From: Betaproteobacteria bacterium
GTDB lineage: Bacteria; Pseudomonadota; Gammaproteobacteria; Burkholderiales; SG8-41
Direction of reading: 5' to 3'
Length of the DNA: 64,000 nt
NCBI GenBank assembly: GCA_025363435.1
Contig: JANYDY010000115.1
Span: 1-64,000 of the forward strand
Both the position numbers and the translations under genes were made by a program. The notes beneath the pieces are model-generated. The model had not been told where the DNA came from. It saw only the letters and a program-made list of their open reading frames with translations, and did no database searches. Below are positions 36,312 through 47,076 of the stretch, one piece after another. How positions within the stretch are numbered: the stretch's first letter is position 1; every line of letters begins with the position of its first letter.

Positions 36312-37544
36312 TTAGCCGGCTGAGCCGGCATTGCGCCAGAGTTCGGTCAGGTCGCTAAATCCCCATTGGGCCGGATCTTCCTGCGCAATGATGCGGTCGT
36401 TGGTCTGGGGGCGCGACAGATCGATTATTTGTGGCGGCAGGCGCACCTGCGATTTGGTCGAAAAAAACACTTTGATTTTCGGTGTCAGCAGCGAGACGGG
36501 GGATTGATCGACGACGACACCGAGACGCCCCGATTGCAACCGCACCAGGCTGCCGACCGGATAGATGCCGACACTTTTAACGAAGGCTTGGAAGATGCGA
36601 TCATCAAAGTGACCTATGCTCCATGACGCCATTTTGTGCACGGCTTCGGCCGGGTCCCAGCCCTTTTTGTACGGACGCTCGGAAGTGATCGCGTCGTAAA
36701 CATCGCACACCGCGCCCATTTTGGCGTAGAGGCTGATGTTGTCGCCGGCGAGTTTGTGCGGATATCCGCTGCCGTCGATTTTTTCGTGATGATGCAGGCT
36801 CACATCAAGTGCAATTTCACCAACACCCTTGCCGCCGGTCAGCATTTCATGTCCGGCCAGCGGATGGCTTTTGACCAGCGCGAATTCCTCATCGGTCAGT
36901 TTGCCAGGCTTATTGAGCACTTCGAGCGGAATCGCCATTTTGCCGACGTCGTGCAGCAGGCCGGCCATACCGGCCTCGCGTGTTTGGGCGTCGTTGAGGC
37001 CGAGCTTGCGCGCCAGCGCAATCATCAGTCCGCAGACTGCGACCGAATGCATATAGGTGTAATCGTCAGAGGTTTTGAGTCGAGCAATGCTGATCAGTGC
37101 GCACGGGTTGCGCGCGACCGATGCAGAGATGTCTTCCACCAGCGGCATTACGTTGTCCGCTTCTATGGCCTTGCCCATGCGCGCCTCGTTGAACATCGAG
37201 ACGACGGCTTTTTTGGATTCGGCGACGATGCTCGAAGCGCGCTCTATTTCGGCGTTGATGGATGTGAGTTCGGGCGCTGCGGGTAGCGCCGCTTTCTGCG
37301 CCGGCGGCGCAATTTGTTCAACCGCTGCTTGCGCAGTTGCCGGGGCAACCGCCACCACGATGTCGAGCCCCTTGTCGGTGTCGATCAAGGCTTCCTTGAT
37401 GCCGCTGCCGAGAATTTTCGCGATCTGGCCGGCGTCCTTCAGCTGAAAGGAGGTGCGCCAGAACGGATGATCCATCCAGCTGCCGCACAGTTCGTGCAGG
37501 AACATGCCGGGTCGCAGTTGATGGGTATCAATTTTTCTCAGCAT
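36312..37544 (-). CDS. HD-GYP cyclic-di-GMP phosphodiesterase with DUF3391 N-terminus
   Basis: A 410-residue protein. The N-terminal LRPGMFLHELCGSWMDHPFW and IDTDKG pieces match DUF3391. The HD-GYP domain (about residues 140-320) has MHSVAVCGLMIALAR, the LLHDVGKMAIP metal motif, HHHEKIDGSGYPHKL (the GYP part) and YDAITSERPYKKG. It should hydrolyse cyclic di-GMP, opposing the GGDEF enzyme at 10222. No receiver or membrane segment is seen. The ATG at 37544 begins the conserved domain. Confidence 0.92.
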   Translation of the reverse strand: MLRKIDTHQLRPGMFLHELCGSWMDHPFWRTSFQLKDAGQIAKILGSGIKEALIDTDKGLDIVVAVAPATAQAAVEQIAPPAQKAALPAAPELTSINAEIERASSIVAESKKAVVSMFNEARMGKAIEADNVMPLVEDISASVARNPCALISIARLKTSDDYTYMHSVAVCGLMIALARKLGLNDAQTREAGMAGLLHDVGKMAIPLEVLNKPGKLTDEEFALVKSHPLAGHEMLTGGKGVGEIALDVSLHHHEKIDGSGYPHKLAGDNISLYAKMGAVCDVYDAITSERPYKKGWDPAEAVHKMASWSIGHFDDRIFQAFVKSVGIYPVGSLVRLQSGRLGVVVDQSPVSLLTPKIKVFFSTKSQVRLPPQIIDLSRPQTNDRIIAQEDPAQWGFSDLTELWRNAGSAG

Positions 37545-37736
37545 GATTTCGCAGGCATGGTTTGCCGCATGCGAAAACAGGCGCCACCGGATTCCGGCAG
37601 ATCGAGCGCTTGCTCCACGCCTGCGCGCAGTGGTCTCAAGAGTACACATCCTGATTACGGCAAAGCCGGCGTAATCTTTAAGGCAGTATCACGGCAGGCG
37701 GGTATGAATCCGCCCCGCGCGTGCCGGATGCGGAGG

Positions 37737-39335
<1,599 letters not shown>

Positions 39336-39364
39336 GATGTGCCTGCGGCGCGCGCGCCGCTGAA

Positions 39365-40162
39365 TTACTTCTTGAGCTTGTCGCTCAGGTACGGCGCGAG
39401 CGACTGGATCAGTTGGGAAAACAGCTTCGGATTGGCGGCAACGATGTTGCCGGATTCAAGGTAGCCGCCGTTGCCGAGAAAATCGCCGACCAGACCGCCG
39501 GCTTCGGTGATGAGCAGGCTGCCGGCCGCCATATCCCAGGGCGCCAAGCCGAATTCCCAGAAACCGTCGAGACGTCCGGCGGCAACGTAGGCGAGATCAA
39601 GGGTGGCGGCGCCGGCGCGGCGGATGCCGCTGGTTTTTTGCGTGAGGTCTTTGAACATCGCAAGATAGTTGTCGATTTGCGAAAATTCCTTGAACGGAAA
39701 GCCGGTTCCGAGCAGGCAGCCTTGCAGCTTGAGGCGTTTGCCGACGCGCATGCGGTGATCGTTCAGATAGGCGCCGCGGCCGCGCGAGGCGGTAAACAAT
39801 TCATTGCGGATCGGATCGTAAATCACCGCCTGCGACAGCACGCCTTTGTGCGACAGCGCAATCGACACCGCATAGTGCGGAAAGCCGTGCAGAAAATTCG
39901 TCGTGCCGTCGAGCGGATCGATAATCCAGACATACTCAGAATTGCCGGAGGCGCCGCTTTCCTCTGCTAAAATCGAATGGCTCGGATAGGTTTCCTGAAT
40001 GACGCGAATGATCATGCGTTCGGCTTCGCGGTCGACTTCCGAAACATAATCGTTGGCTGCCTTCGTCGTGACCGTCAGGATGTCGATATTTTGCGCGGCG
40101 CGGTTGATAATGCTGCCGGCGCGGCGCGCTGCCTTGACGGCGGTATTGAGCATCGGATGCAT
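39365..40162 (-). CDS. suhB: Inositol-1-monophosphatase family protein
   Basis: A 265-residue Mg-dependent phosphatase. The metal-site motifs are AEESGA and [15 protein letters not shown] (residues about 80-95), and the C-terminal [15 protein letters not shown]. The sequence is close to SuhB, which also joins NusA-dependent rRNA antitermination complexes. It is divergent from trmJ, a known neighbour in this class of bacteria. Confidence 0.94.
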   Translation of the reverse strand: MHPMLNTAVKAARRAGSIINRAAQNIDILTVTTKAANDYVSEVDREAERMIIRVIQETYPSHSILAEESGASGNSEYVWIIDPLDGTTNFLHGFPHYAVSIALSHKGVLSQAVIYDPIRNELFTASRGRGAYLNDHRMRVGKRLKLQGCLLGTGFPFKEFSQIDNYLAMFKDLTQKTSGIRRAGAATLDLAYVAAGRLDGFWEFGLAPWDMAAGSLLITEAGGLVGDFLGNGGYLESGNIVAANPKLFSQLIQSLAPYLSDKLKK

Positions 40163-40250
40163 GGCGGCGGCGATCAGGATAAAGTGTTAAAAATCACGGG
40201 AGTCTGCGGCGCTGGAGCGGTACGGGCCGGACTCGAAGGGGCGTATTGTA

Positions 40251-40979
40251 GTGAATAACACCGACGCGCTCAAAAATATTCGTATCGTGCTCAGCCGGCC
40301 CAGCCATCCGGGCAACATCGGCGCTGCGGCGCGCGCGATGAAGACCATGGGTTTGAGCGATCTGCGCCTGGTCCAGCCGCGCCATTTTCCGCACCCCGAT
40401 GCGGTGGTGCGAGCCGCCGGCGCTGATGACATATTGAACGCTGCGCAGGTTGTTGAAACCTTGCCGGAGGCGCTGTCAGACTGCGTATTTGCCGTTGCGG
40501 CGACGGCGCGTCACCGCGAACTGCGGCATGAGGCGCTGGACGCGCGTGCTGCGGCACACGCCGTGGTGGCGACGGCGCCGCAGGCGGTTGCCATCGTCTT
40601 CGGCAACGAAACCGCCGGGTTGACTGCGGATGAAGCGGCGAATTGCAGAATCTGGGCACGAATTCCGGTGAATCCGGAATTTTCTTCACTGAATCTCGGC
40701 GCTGCTGTGCAGGTGTTTGCCTATGAGCTGCGCATGGCCTGCGTGATCGCAACGCCGGCGCCGGCGCCGGAGTTCGCGCCGGCCACGCTTGAGCAGGTCG
40801 AACAGCTATACCGGCACCTCGAAGAACAAATGACAGTGACCGGTTTTTACAATCCCGCCAATCCGGGGCGTCTTGAATTGCGGCTGCGACGGCTGCTGGC
40901 ACGCGCGCAGCTCGAAGCCGAAGAAGTCAATATCCTGCGCGGATTTCTGAAAACGCTGGAGCGGCCGAAAATCCGCTAG
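40251..40979 (+). CDS. trmJ: tRNA (cytidine/uridine-2'-O)-methyltransferase TrmJ
   Basis: A 242-residue SPOUT methyltransferase that 2'-O-methylates position 32 of tRNA. N-terminal RIVLSRPSHPGNIGAAARAM, the central VFGNETAGLTADE and the knot segment ARIPVNPEFSSLNLGAAVQV are all diagnostic. A C-terminal helical dimer extension follows. The GTG start at 40251 has AAGGGG at 40236-40241 before it. It is divergent from suhB, with an 88-base gap. Confidence 0.94.
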   Translation: MNNTDALKNIRIVLSRPSHPGNIGAAARAMKTMGLSDLRLVQPRHFPHPDAVVRAAGADDILNAAQVVETLPEALSDCVFAVAATARHRELRHEALDARAAAHAVVATAPQAVAIVFGNETAGLTADEAANCRIWARIPVNPEFSSLNLGAAVQVFAYELRMACVIATPAPAPEFAPATLEQVEQLYRHLEEQMTVTGFYNPANPGRLELRLRRLLARAQLEAEEVNILRGFLKTLERPKIR

Positions 40980-40988
40980 CGCGGTCGC

Positions 40989-41753
40989 TCAAGTCGTGGT
41001 GGAGCTATCGCGGTTTTTTAGTGCCGATAAAGCAAGCCATGCCATTGGTACCAGCACCAATGCAGCGGACAGCAGCTGGCCGTAGAAACCTTCCGGTCCA
41101 TACGGTTCGGTCGCCTCGTGCCAGAACGCGTTGTCGAGCGGCAGCACGTTGGCTTCACTTAATTCGTGGAAGCTGTAGATGAACAATTGCGCGACGAACA
41201 GCAGCAAAAAAATCGACGTCACCTGAAAAAACAGATCGAGGCGCACGCGGTGGCCATAGCGCGTCCACGCCCAGGCGACCGCGGCGGCGATGCCGATGCC
41301 GATGCCGGCGCCGGCTATCATTTCGAGCGAGCCGGTTTTTAACGCGAGCGCATTGACGATAAATGCAGTCTCCATGCCTTCGCGCGTAATCATCAGAAGC
41401 ACAAATGCAAAAACGCCGAGCGATGCGCCGGTACCGGTTTTTTGCGCCGCGCTTTCAATTTTTGAGTTGATCGTGCTACGCAGATGTTTTGCCGCGCGCA
41501 GCATGTAAATCACCATGCCGAGCACCATTGCTGCAGCGATGGCGGCGAGTATGCCTTCCCACAACGGTTGCACGGCGACTTCCGCCAGGGCGACGCCCAG
41601 CACGATGCTGAGCGCAACGGCAGTGGCGGTGCCCCAATAGGCGGGGGCCAGCAACGCCGTGCGTCCGGTTTTGCGCAGATAGGCAATGGTGATGGCCACG
41701 ATCAGGAACGCTTCTATGCATTCGCGCAGGGTAATGACGAGGATTTGCAGCAT
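40989..41753 (-). CDS. FTR1-family iron permease
   Basis: A 254-residue membrane protein with about seven hydrophobic segments. Two copies of the FTR1 iron-binding motif REGxE appear, as RECIEA in the first helix and REGMET in the fourth. These permeases move iron across the inner membrane, often together with EfeO or a copper oxidase; no such partner is adjacent. A Fur-like palindrome overlaps the promoter, so expression should rise when iron is scarce. Confidence 0.92.
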   Translation of the reverse strand: MLQILVITLRECIEAFLIVAITIAYLRKTGRTALLAPAYWGTATAVALSIVLGVALAEVAVQPLWEGILAAIAAAMVLGMVIYMLRAAKHLRSTINSKIESAAQKTGTGASLGVFAFVLLMITREGMETAFIVNALALKTGSLEMIAGAGIGIGIAAAVAWAWTRYGHRVRLDLFFQVTSIFLLLFVAQLFIYSFHELSEANVLPLDNAFWHEATEPYGPEGFYGQLLSAALVLVPMAWLALSALKNRDSSTTT

Positions 41754-41767
41754 TCTGGCCGTTACTT

Positions 41768-41815
41768 AATAGTGAGAATGGTTCTCATTATTGGAATTGA
41801 CGCTGCGGATGTCAA
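41768..41815 (-). promoter_or_regulatory. Fur box and promoter of the FTR1 permease
   Basis: On the minus strand TTGACA (41815-41810) and AATAAT (41792-41787) form a promoter with 17-nt spacing. The palindrome at 41768-41792 has arms AATAGTGAGAA and TTCTCATTATT around TGG and covers the -10. It matches the proteobacterial Fur operator (GAGAAT/ATTCTC core). Repression by iron-loaded Fur is expected. Confidence 0.87.
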
Positions 41816-41869
41816 TCATTTTCGCCCCAAAAGCGCTCTCGGTCGGTACGAAATACTTGCTGAATGTCA

Positions 41870-41902
41870 ATAGTTGACTGTTTTACTGGGGAAAGGTAAT
41901 CT
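41870..41902 (+). promoter_or_regulatory. Promoter of cysE with an IscR type 1-like box
   Basis: TTGACT at 41874-41879 and TAATCT at 41897-41902 with 17-nt spacing form a promoter about 30 nt upstream of cysE. A 25-bp stretch at 41870-41894 beginning ATAGTTGACT agrees with the E. coli IscR type 1 consensus at 21 of 25 positions by my alignment, and overlaps the -35. It resembles the second box at the iscR promoter. Confidence 0.65.
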
Positions 41903-41929
41903 GCTAGCCCATTTTGTTAAAAATCAATC

Positions 41930-42658
41930 ATGTTCAAGCGAATACGGGAAGAGATCGCGATCGTTTTTGAGCGCGATCCGGCGGCGCGCAACGCGTGGGA
42001 AGTGATGACCTGCTATCCGGGGTTTCATGCCATGTTGATGCACCGCTTCGCCCATCTGTTGTGGCAGGCCAGGCTGCGCTGGCTGGCGCGTTTTGTTTCC
42101 TATATCGCGCGCTGGTTGACCGGTATTGAGATCCACCCGGGAGCGATGATCGGACAGCGCTTTTTCATCGACCATGGCATGGGCGTGGTGATCGGCGAAA
42201 CCGCCGAGATCGGCAACGACTGCACGCTCTATCACGGCGTAACACTGGGCGGCACCTCGTGGAATCGCGGCAAGCGCCACCCCACGCTCGGCAATAACGT
42301 GGTGGTCGGCGCCGGCGCAAAAATTCTTGGCCCCATCGTCATCGGCGACGGTGCGCAAATCGGTTCGAATGCGGTGGTTGTCAAAGCGGTGCCGCCGGGG
42401 GCGACGGCGGTCGGCATTCCCGCGCGCATTGTTGAAAAAGAGGCGGGCGACACAGCCGGCTTCTCGGCCTATGCGGTGGGCAGCGATATGAACGATCCGG
42501 TGTCGCGTGCGATTCATGAATTGATTGATCACGGCGTGGCGACCGACAAGCGCATTGAAAAAATCCTCGCGCATCTGGAAAAACTCGGCGTCGATTGCGC
42601 TGATTCAGCGGCACGCGATCGCTTCGATCCGGGCTACCTGAACAAGATCGTTGATTGA
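41930..42658 (+). CDS. cysE: Serine O-acetyltransferase
   Basis: A 242-residue enzyme of the left-handed beta-helix acetyltransferase family that makes O-acetylserine, the carbon skeleton for cysteine. The N-terminal helices are short (starting [20 protein letters not shown]), followed by hexapeptide repeats with [22 protein letters not shown] (split [10 protein letters not shown] and [12 protein letters not shown]), [13 protein letters not shown] and [20 protein letters not shown]. It lies between the iron permease and iscR, so cysteine supply sits next to Fe-S assembly. Confidence 0.95.
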   Translation: MFKRIREEIAIVFERDPAARNAWEVMTCYPGFHAMLMHRFAHLLWQARLRWLARFVSYIARWLTGIEIHPGAMIGQRFFIDHGMGVVIGETAEIGNDCTLYHGVTLGGTSWNRGKRHPTLGNNVVVGAGAKILGPIVIGDGAQIGSNAVVVKAVPPGATAVGIPARIVEKEAGDTAGFSAYAVGSDMNDPVSRAIHELIDHGVATDKRIEKILAHLEKLGVDCADSAARDRFDPGYLNKIVD

Positions 42659-42689
42659 GGGGATGCATGCCCTTGGAAGCGCAAGCGTT

Positions 42690-42742
42690 AAACTTGACCA
42701 GTTAACTCGGATATTCTATAGTTGACAAGTTTACTCTGGTAT
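42690..42742 (+). promoter_or_regulatory. iscR operon promoter with two IscR type 1-like boxes
   Basis: TTGACC (42694-42699) and TATAGT (42717-42722) with exactly 17-nt spacing form a strong promoter with a start near 42729. Two 25-bp boxes cover it: 42690-42714 (about 19 of 25 matches to the IscR type 1 consensus) and 42718-42742 starting ATAGTTGAC (about 21 of 25). Their layout over the -35 and -10 predicts autorepression by cluster-loaded IscR, as at the E. coli isc promoter. Confidence 0.8.
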
Positions 42743-42780
42743 GTGATTCATGCAATTCAATGTTTTAAAAGGAATTTCAC

Positions 42781-43260
42781 ATGAGACTGACGACTAAAGG
42801 ACGTTTCGCTGTGACCGCGATGGTGGATCTGGCGATGCGCCACGGCGGCGGCCCGGTGGCGCTTGCCGAAATCAGCCAGCGCCAGAAAATCTCCTTGTCA
42901 TACCTGGAGCAGTTGTTCGGTAAATTGCGGCGGCGCGGGCTGGTCGATAGCGTGCGTGGCCCCGGCGGCGGTTATTGCCTCGCCAAGGACATGGCGCAAA
43001 TCGCTGTTTCCGACGTCATTCTTGCGGTTGACGAGCCGATCGATGCGACGCAATGCGGCGGCAAGGAAAACTGTCGCGACGACCAGAAATGCATTACCCA
43101 CGATTTATGGGCGCAGTTGAACAAGCGCATTTTTGATTACCTCGGCGGCGTAACGTTGAAGCAACTGGTTGAGGAACAGAAAGCCAAACAGAACGGCGTC
43201 ACCCAGATGCACGACATGCGCGAAATCAGCCGCACGCCGCGTACACCGGTTTCGGCCTGA
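42781..43260 (+). CDS. iscR: Fe-S cluster-sensing regulator IscR
   Basis: A 159-residue Rrf2-family regulator. The N-terminal winged helix (MRLTTKGRFAVTAMVDLA; ISLSYLEQLFGKLRRRGLV) reads DNA, and Cys92, Cys98, Cys104 and His107 in CGGKENCRDDQKCITH sit at exactly the E. coli IscR 2Fe-2S ligand positions. Ribosome site AAAAGGA precedes the ATG. It heads the hybrid ISC/SUF operon that follows without a gap over 40 bases, under a promoter carrying IscR-like boxes. Confidence 0.96.
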   Translation: MRLTTKGRFAVTAMVDLAMRHGGGPVALAEISQRQKISLSYLEQLFGKLRRRGLVDSVRGPGGGYCLAKDMAQIAVSDVILAVDEPIDATQCGGKENCRDDQKCITHDLWAQLNKRIFDYLGGVTLKQLVEEQKAKQNGVTQMHDMREISRTPRTPVSA

Positions 43261-43289
43261 GCGCGGTGGCATTTCCGGATCAACGTTTC

Positions 43290-44435
43290 ATGGCCCACGT
43301 CTACCTCGACCATAACGCGACTACGCCGCTCGACGAGCGCGTGCTCGCGGCGATGCTGCCGTTTCTGCGCGAGCAGTACGGCAATGCGTCGAGCCGCCAC
43401 GAATTCGGCACGCTGGCGCGGCAGGCGGTCGAGCGCGCGCGCGAGCAGGTCGCCGCGCTGGTAGGGGCAAAAAACGCGCAGCTGGTTTTTACCAGCGGCG
43501 GTACCGAGTCGAACAATGCATTCATCAAAGGCGCGGCCGGCATGCTGCGCCCGGCGCAGATCGTGATCAGTGCAATTGAACATCCCTGCGTCGCCAGGCC
43601 CGCCGCGGAACTAGTGCGCGCCGGCTGGAAATTGCGCAAGCTCGCCACTGATAGCGACGGTCGTGTCAGTGTTGCCGACGCGGCGCGGGCCTTCAGCGAA
43701 AAGACCGGCATTGCGTCGGTGATGCTGGTGAATAACGAAACCGGTGTGATTCAGGACGTCGCCGCAATCGCCGAACGGGCGCGTGCGGCGGACGCCTGGA
43801 TGCATACCGATGCAGTGCAGGCGCTGGGCAAGATCGATGTCGACTTCGCGGCGTTGAATGTGCACGCGATGACGTTGTCGGCGCACAAGATCTACGGCCC
43901 CAAGGGTGTCGGTGCGCTGGTGCTCGATAAAAAAATTGAATTAAAGCCGCTCTTGAGCGGCGGTGGTCACGAGCAGGGGCTGCGTTCGGGCACCGAAAAT
44001 GTGGCGGGTATTGTTGGTTTCGGCGCGGCTTGCGAAATCGCCGCGGCGCGCCGGCGTGAACTCGCGCCGCGGCTCGCTGCGTTGCGCGATCAGTTCGAGC
44101 GCGGTTTGGTGAATCTTGGTGCAACCATATACGGTGCCGCTGCGGCGCGCATTGCTAACACCAGTTATTTTTCACTTGCCGGCATCGACGGAGAAACGCT
44201 GGTGGTCGAACTCGATAAATGCGGCTTTGCTGTTGCGAGTGGCGCGGCGTGTTCGAGTGCGAGTACCGAACCCAGCGCAACGCTGCTGGCGATGGGTGTC
44301 GCGCCGGAAGTGGCGCGCGGTGCAGTGCGCGTCAGCGTCGGTGCAGCGACTGCGCCGGCTGAAATCGATGCATTTGTCAGTGCGCTGACGGCGACTGCAC
44401 AACGATTGAGACAACTGACCGCGATTGCGGTCTGA
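43290..44435 (+). CDS. iscS: Cysteine desulfurase, NifS/IscS class
   Basis: A 381-residue PLP enzyme that takes sulfur from cysteine. It begins VYLDHNATTPLD, has the PLP-site TESNNAFIKG and SAHKIYGPKGVGAL with the Schiff-base Lys, and the catalytic Cys in the extended loop GAACSSASTEPSATL, which marks group I (IscS/NifS). The C-terminal IscU/TusA docking tail of E. coli IscS is not evident. An in-frame GTG at 43266 is possible; the ATG at 43290 fits the family. A second desulfurase, SufS, is encoded 4 kb downstream in the same operon. Confidence 0.9.
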   Translation: MAHVYLDHNATTPLDERVLAAMLPFLREQYGNASSRHEFGTLARQAVERAREQVAALVGAKNAQLVFTSGGTESNNAFIKGAAGMLRPAQIVISAIEHPCVARPAAELVRAGWKLRKLATDSDGRVSVADAARAFSEKTGIASVMLVNNETGVIQDVAAIAERARAADAWMHTDAVQALGKIDVDFAALNVHAMTLSAHKIYGPKGVGALVLDKKIELKPLLSGGGHEQGLRSGTENVAGIVGFGAACEIAAARRRELAPRLAALRDQFERGLVNLGATIYGAAAARIANTSYFSLAGIDGETLVVELDKCGFAVASGAACSSASTEPSATLLAMGVAPEVARGAVRVSVGAATAPAEIDAFVSALTATAQRLRQLTAIAV

Positions 44436-44455
44436 ACCGTAACGGAGCACACATC

Positions 44456-44809
44456 ATGACGATATCCCTGACGGACAACGCGGCAAAACAAATACAAACA
44501 CAGCTCGCCAAACGCGGCCGCGGCGTTGGTCTGCGCGTCGGCATCAAAAAAGTCGGCTGCTCGGGTTTTGCCTATACCTTCGATTACGCCGATGAGATAA
44601 AAGCCGGCGATCAGGTCAGCGAAAACAACGGCGCGAAGCTTGTGGTGGATGCCGAAAGCCTCGGTTTTTTGAACGGCGCGAAACTTGATTTTGTGCGCGA
44701 CGGCTTGAAGCAGACTTTCAAGTTCGAAAACCCCAATGTCGATGCGACTTGCGGCTGCGGCGAAAGCTTCAGCATCAAGGGCGACGCCGACGCCACGGCG
44801 AAAGCCTGA
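44456..44809 (+). CDS. A-type Fe-S carrier (IscA/SufA family)
   Basis: A 117-residue HesB/IscA fold protein that carries iron or Fe-S clusters to apo-targets. It starts SLTDNAAKQIQTQLAKR and has the three conserved cysteines as VGCSGFAYTFDYA (first Cys) and CGCGESF at the C-terminus. SufA and IscA cannot be told apart by sequence alone; position before sufB suggests a SufA role. It follows the desulfurase by 20 bases. Confidence 0.93.
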   Translation: MTISLTDNAAKQIQTQLAKRGRGVGLRVGIKKVGCSGFAYTFDYADEIKAGDQVSENNGAKLVVDAESLGFLNGAKLDFVRDGLKQTFKFENPNVDATCGCGESFSIKGDADATAKA

Positions 44810-44848
44810 TCCGCGCGCGGATCGATTGAAGGAAGCGATGGAATTGCA

Positions 44849-46285
44849 ATGAGCAGCGTTCTGCAAAATCTGGTCAACAAACCCTACGAGCACGGCTTCG
44901 TCACGGATATCGAATCGGATACCGCGGCCAAGGGGCTGAGCGAAGACACCATACGGTTTATTTCCGCCAAGAAAGACGAGCCGCAGTGGTTGCTCGATTT
45001 TCGTTTGAAGGCTTACCAGCACTGGCTGACGATGACGCCGCCCGCGTGGGCCAATGTGCATTATCCGCCGGTCGATTTTCAGGCGATCAGCTATTACTCG
45101 GCGCCCAAGGCAAAGAAAAAACTCGCCAGCATGGACGAAGTCGATCCGGAGCTGCTCAAGACTTTTGAAAAACTCGGCGTGCCGATGAACGAACGCGCCA
45201 AACTCGCCGGCGTCGCCGTCGACGTGATTTTCGACTCGGTTTCAGTGGCGACGACCTACAAGGCCAAGCTTGCTGAAGTCGGCATCATTTTCTGCTCGAT
45301 TTCGGAGGCGGTGCACAACCATCCGGAGCTCGTGCAGAAGTATCTCGGCAGCGTGGTGCCGACCGGTGACAATTTTTATGCGGGGCTCAATTCCGCAGTG
45401 TTTACCGATGGTTCGTTCTGCTTTATTCCGAAGGGCGTGAAATGCCCGATGGATCTGTCGACCTACTTCCGCATCAATACCGAGTCTTCGGGCCAGTTCG
45501 AGCGCACGCTGATCATCGCCGAAGAGGGCGCCACGGTGTCGTACCTCGAAGGCTGCACGGCGCCCAAGTTCGATACCAACCAGTTGCATGCGGCGGTGGT
45601 TGAGCTCGTTGCACTCGACAACGCCGACATCAAATATTCGACCGTGCAAAACTGGTACGCGGGCGACGAAAACGGCGTCGGCGGCATTTACAACTTCGTC
45701 ACCAAGCGCGGTTTGTGCAAGGGTGTGAATTCGCGCATTTCGTGGACACAGGTTGAGACCGGCTCGGCGATCACATGGAAATATCCGAGCTGCATCTTGC
45801 GCGGCGATAATTCGGTCGGCGAATTTTATTCGGTGGCGCTGACCAATCACTATCAGCAGGCCGATACCGGCACCAAGATGATTCATATCGGCAAGAACAC
45901 GCGCAGCAAGATTGTTTCCAAGGGGATTTCTGCCGGGCATTCAAACAACAGCTATCGCGGCCTCGTGCGCATTGCGCCGACCGCAAGCGGCGCGCGCAAC
46001 TATTCGCAGTGCGATTCGATGCTGATCGGTGATCAGTGCGGCGCTAATACCTTTCCGTACATCGATGTACGCAACCCCGGTGCCAAGGTCGAGCACGAAG
46101 CATCGACCTCGAAAATCGGCGAAGACCAGTTGTTCTATTTCGCCCAGCGCGGCATCGGCGCTGAAGAAGCGGTGTCGATGATCATCAACGGATTCTGCAA
46201 GGACGTGTTTCAACAATTGCCGATGGAGTTTGCGGTCGAGGCGACCAAGCTGCTCGGCGTGAAGCTTGAAGGAAGTGTCGGATGA
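44849..46285 (+). CDS. sufB: Fe-S cluster assembly protein SufB
   Basis: A 478-residue scaffold subunit of the SufBC2D complex. The N-terminal [20 protein letters not shown], the beta-helix core and the C-terminal [31 protein letters not shown] and [23 protein letters not shown] are hallmark SufB segments; the conserved Cys in [10 protein letters not shown] is a proposed cluster or sulfur site. It overlaps sufC by four bases. Confidence 0.98.
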   Translation: MSSVLQNLVNKPYEHGFVTDIESDTAAKGLSEDTIRFISAKKDEPQWLLDFRLKAYQHWLTMTPPAWANVHYPPVDFQAISYYSAPKAKKKLASMDEVDPELLKTFEKLGVPMNERAKLAGVAVDVIFDSVSVATTYKAKLAEVGIIFCSISEAVHNHPELVQKYLGSVVPTGDNFYAGLNSAVFTDGSFCFIPKGVKCPMDLSTYFRINTESSGQFERTLIIAEEGATVSYLEGCTAPKFDTNQLHAAVVELVALDNADIKYSTVQNWYAGDENGVGGIYNFVTKRGLCKGVNSRISWTQVETGSAITWKYPSCILRGDNSVGEFYSVALTNHYQQADTGTKMIHIGKNTRSKIVSKGISAGHSNNSYRGLVRIAPTASGARNYSQCDSMLIGDQCGANTFPYIDVRNPGAKVEHEASTSKIGEDQLFYFAQRGIGAEEAVSMIINGFCKDVFQQLPMEFAVEATKLLGVKLEGSVG

Positions 46286-47076
46286 TAGGCAAGGACAGCA
46301 AAACGCTGCTCGACGTGCAGGGTCTGCGTGCGACGGTCAATGGCATCGAAATTTTGAAGGGCATGGATCTCACGATCAAGAGCGGAGAAGTGCACGCCAT
46401 CATGGGGCCCAATGGTTCGGGTAAAAGTACTTTTGCCAAAGTGCTGGCCGGACACCCGGCGTATGTCGTTACGGGCGGCAGCGTGCAATTTGAAGGCAAA
46501 GATCTGTTTGTGCTGGCGCCGGAAGCGCGCGCGCGCGCCGGCCTGTTTCTCGGTTTCCAGTATCCGATCGAAATTCCGGGTGTGGCTAACGCGCAGTTCC
46601 TGCGCCTCGCCTACAACACCGTACAGACGCAGCATGGCAAAGACGAACTCGATCCGCTCGAATTCGACGACTTCGTGCGCGAGAAAATGAAGCTGCTCGA
46701 AATGAACCCTGACTTTCTCGACCGTAGCGTTAACGAAGGTTTTTCCGGCGGCGAGAAGAAGCGCAATGAAATTCTGCAGATGGCGCTCCTTGAGCCGCGT
46801 GTGGCGATACTCGACGAAACCGACTCGGGGCTCGATATCGACGCGTTGCGCATTGTCGCCGGCGGCGTCAATCAGTTGGCGAATAAAGACAATGCAGTGG
46901 TGCTGGTCACGCATTATCAGCGCCTGCTGAATTACATTGAGCCTGACTATGTGCATGTGATGGACGCCGGCCGCATTATCAAGACCGGGCCGAAAGCGCT
47001 GGCGCTCGAACTCGAATCGCGCGGTTACGACTGGGTTAGTGCGGAAGCCCGCGCCGGGGCGGGTGCGGCGGCATGA
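46282..47076 (+). CDS. sufC: Fe-S cluster assembly ATPase SufC
   Basis: A 264-residue ABC-type ATPase that drives the SufBC2D scaffold. Walker A is [12 protein letters not shown], the signature region is [14 protein letters not shown] and Walker B is [15 protein letters not shown], including the SufC-typical acidic loop. It starts within the sufB stop codon and its end overlaps sufD by four bases, so the subunits are translated in step. Confidence 0.98.
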   Translation: MIGKDSKTLLDVQGLRATVNGIEILKGMDLTIKSGEVHAIMGPNGSGKSTFAKVLAGHPAYVVTGGSVQFEGKDLFVLAPEARARAGLFLGFQYPIEIPGVANAQFLRLAYNTVQTQHGKDELDPLEFDDFVREKMKLLEMNPDFLDRSVNEGFSGGEKKRNEILQMALLEPRVAILDETDSGLDIDALRIVAGGVNQLANKDNAVVLVTHYQRLLNYIEPDYVHVMDAGRIIKTGPKALALELESRGYDWVSAEARAGAGAAA

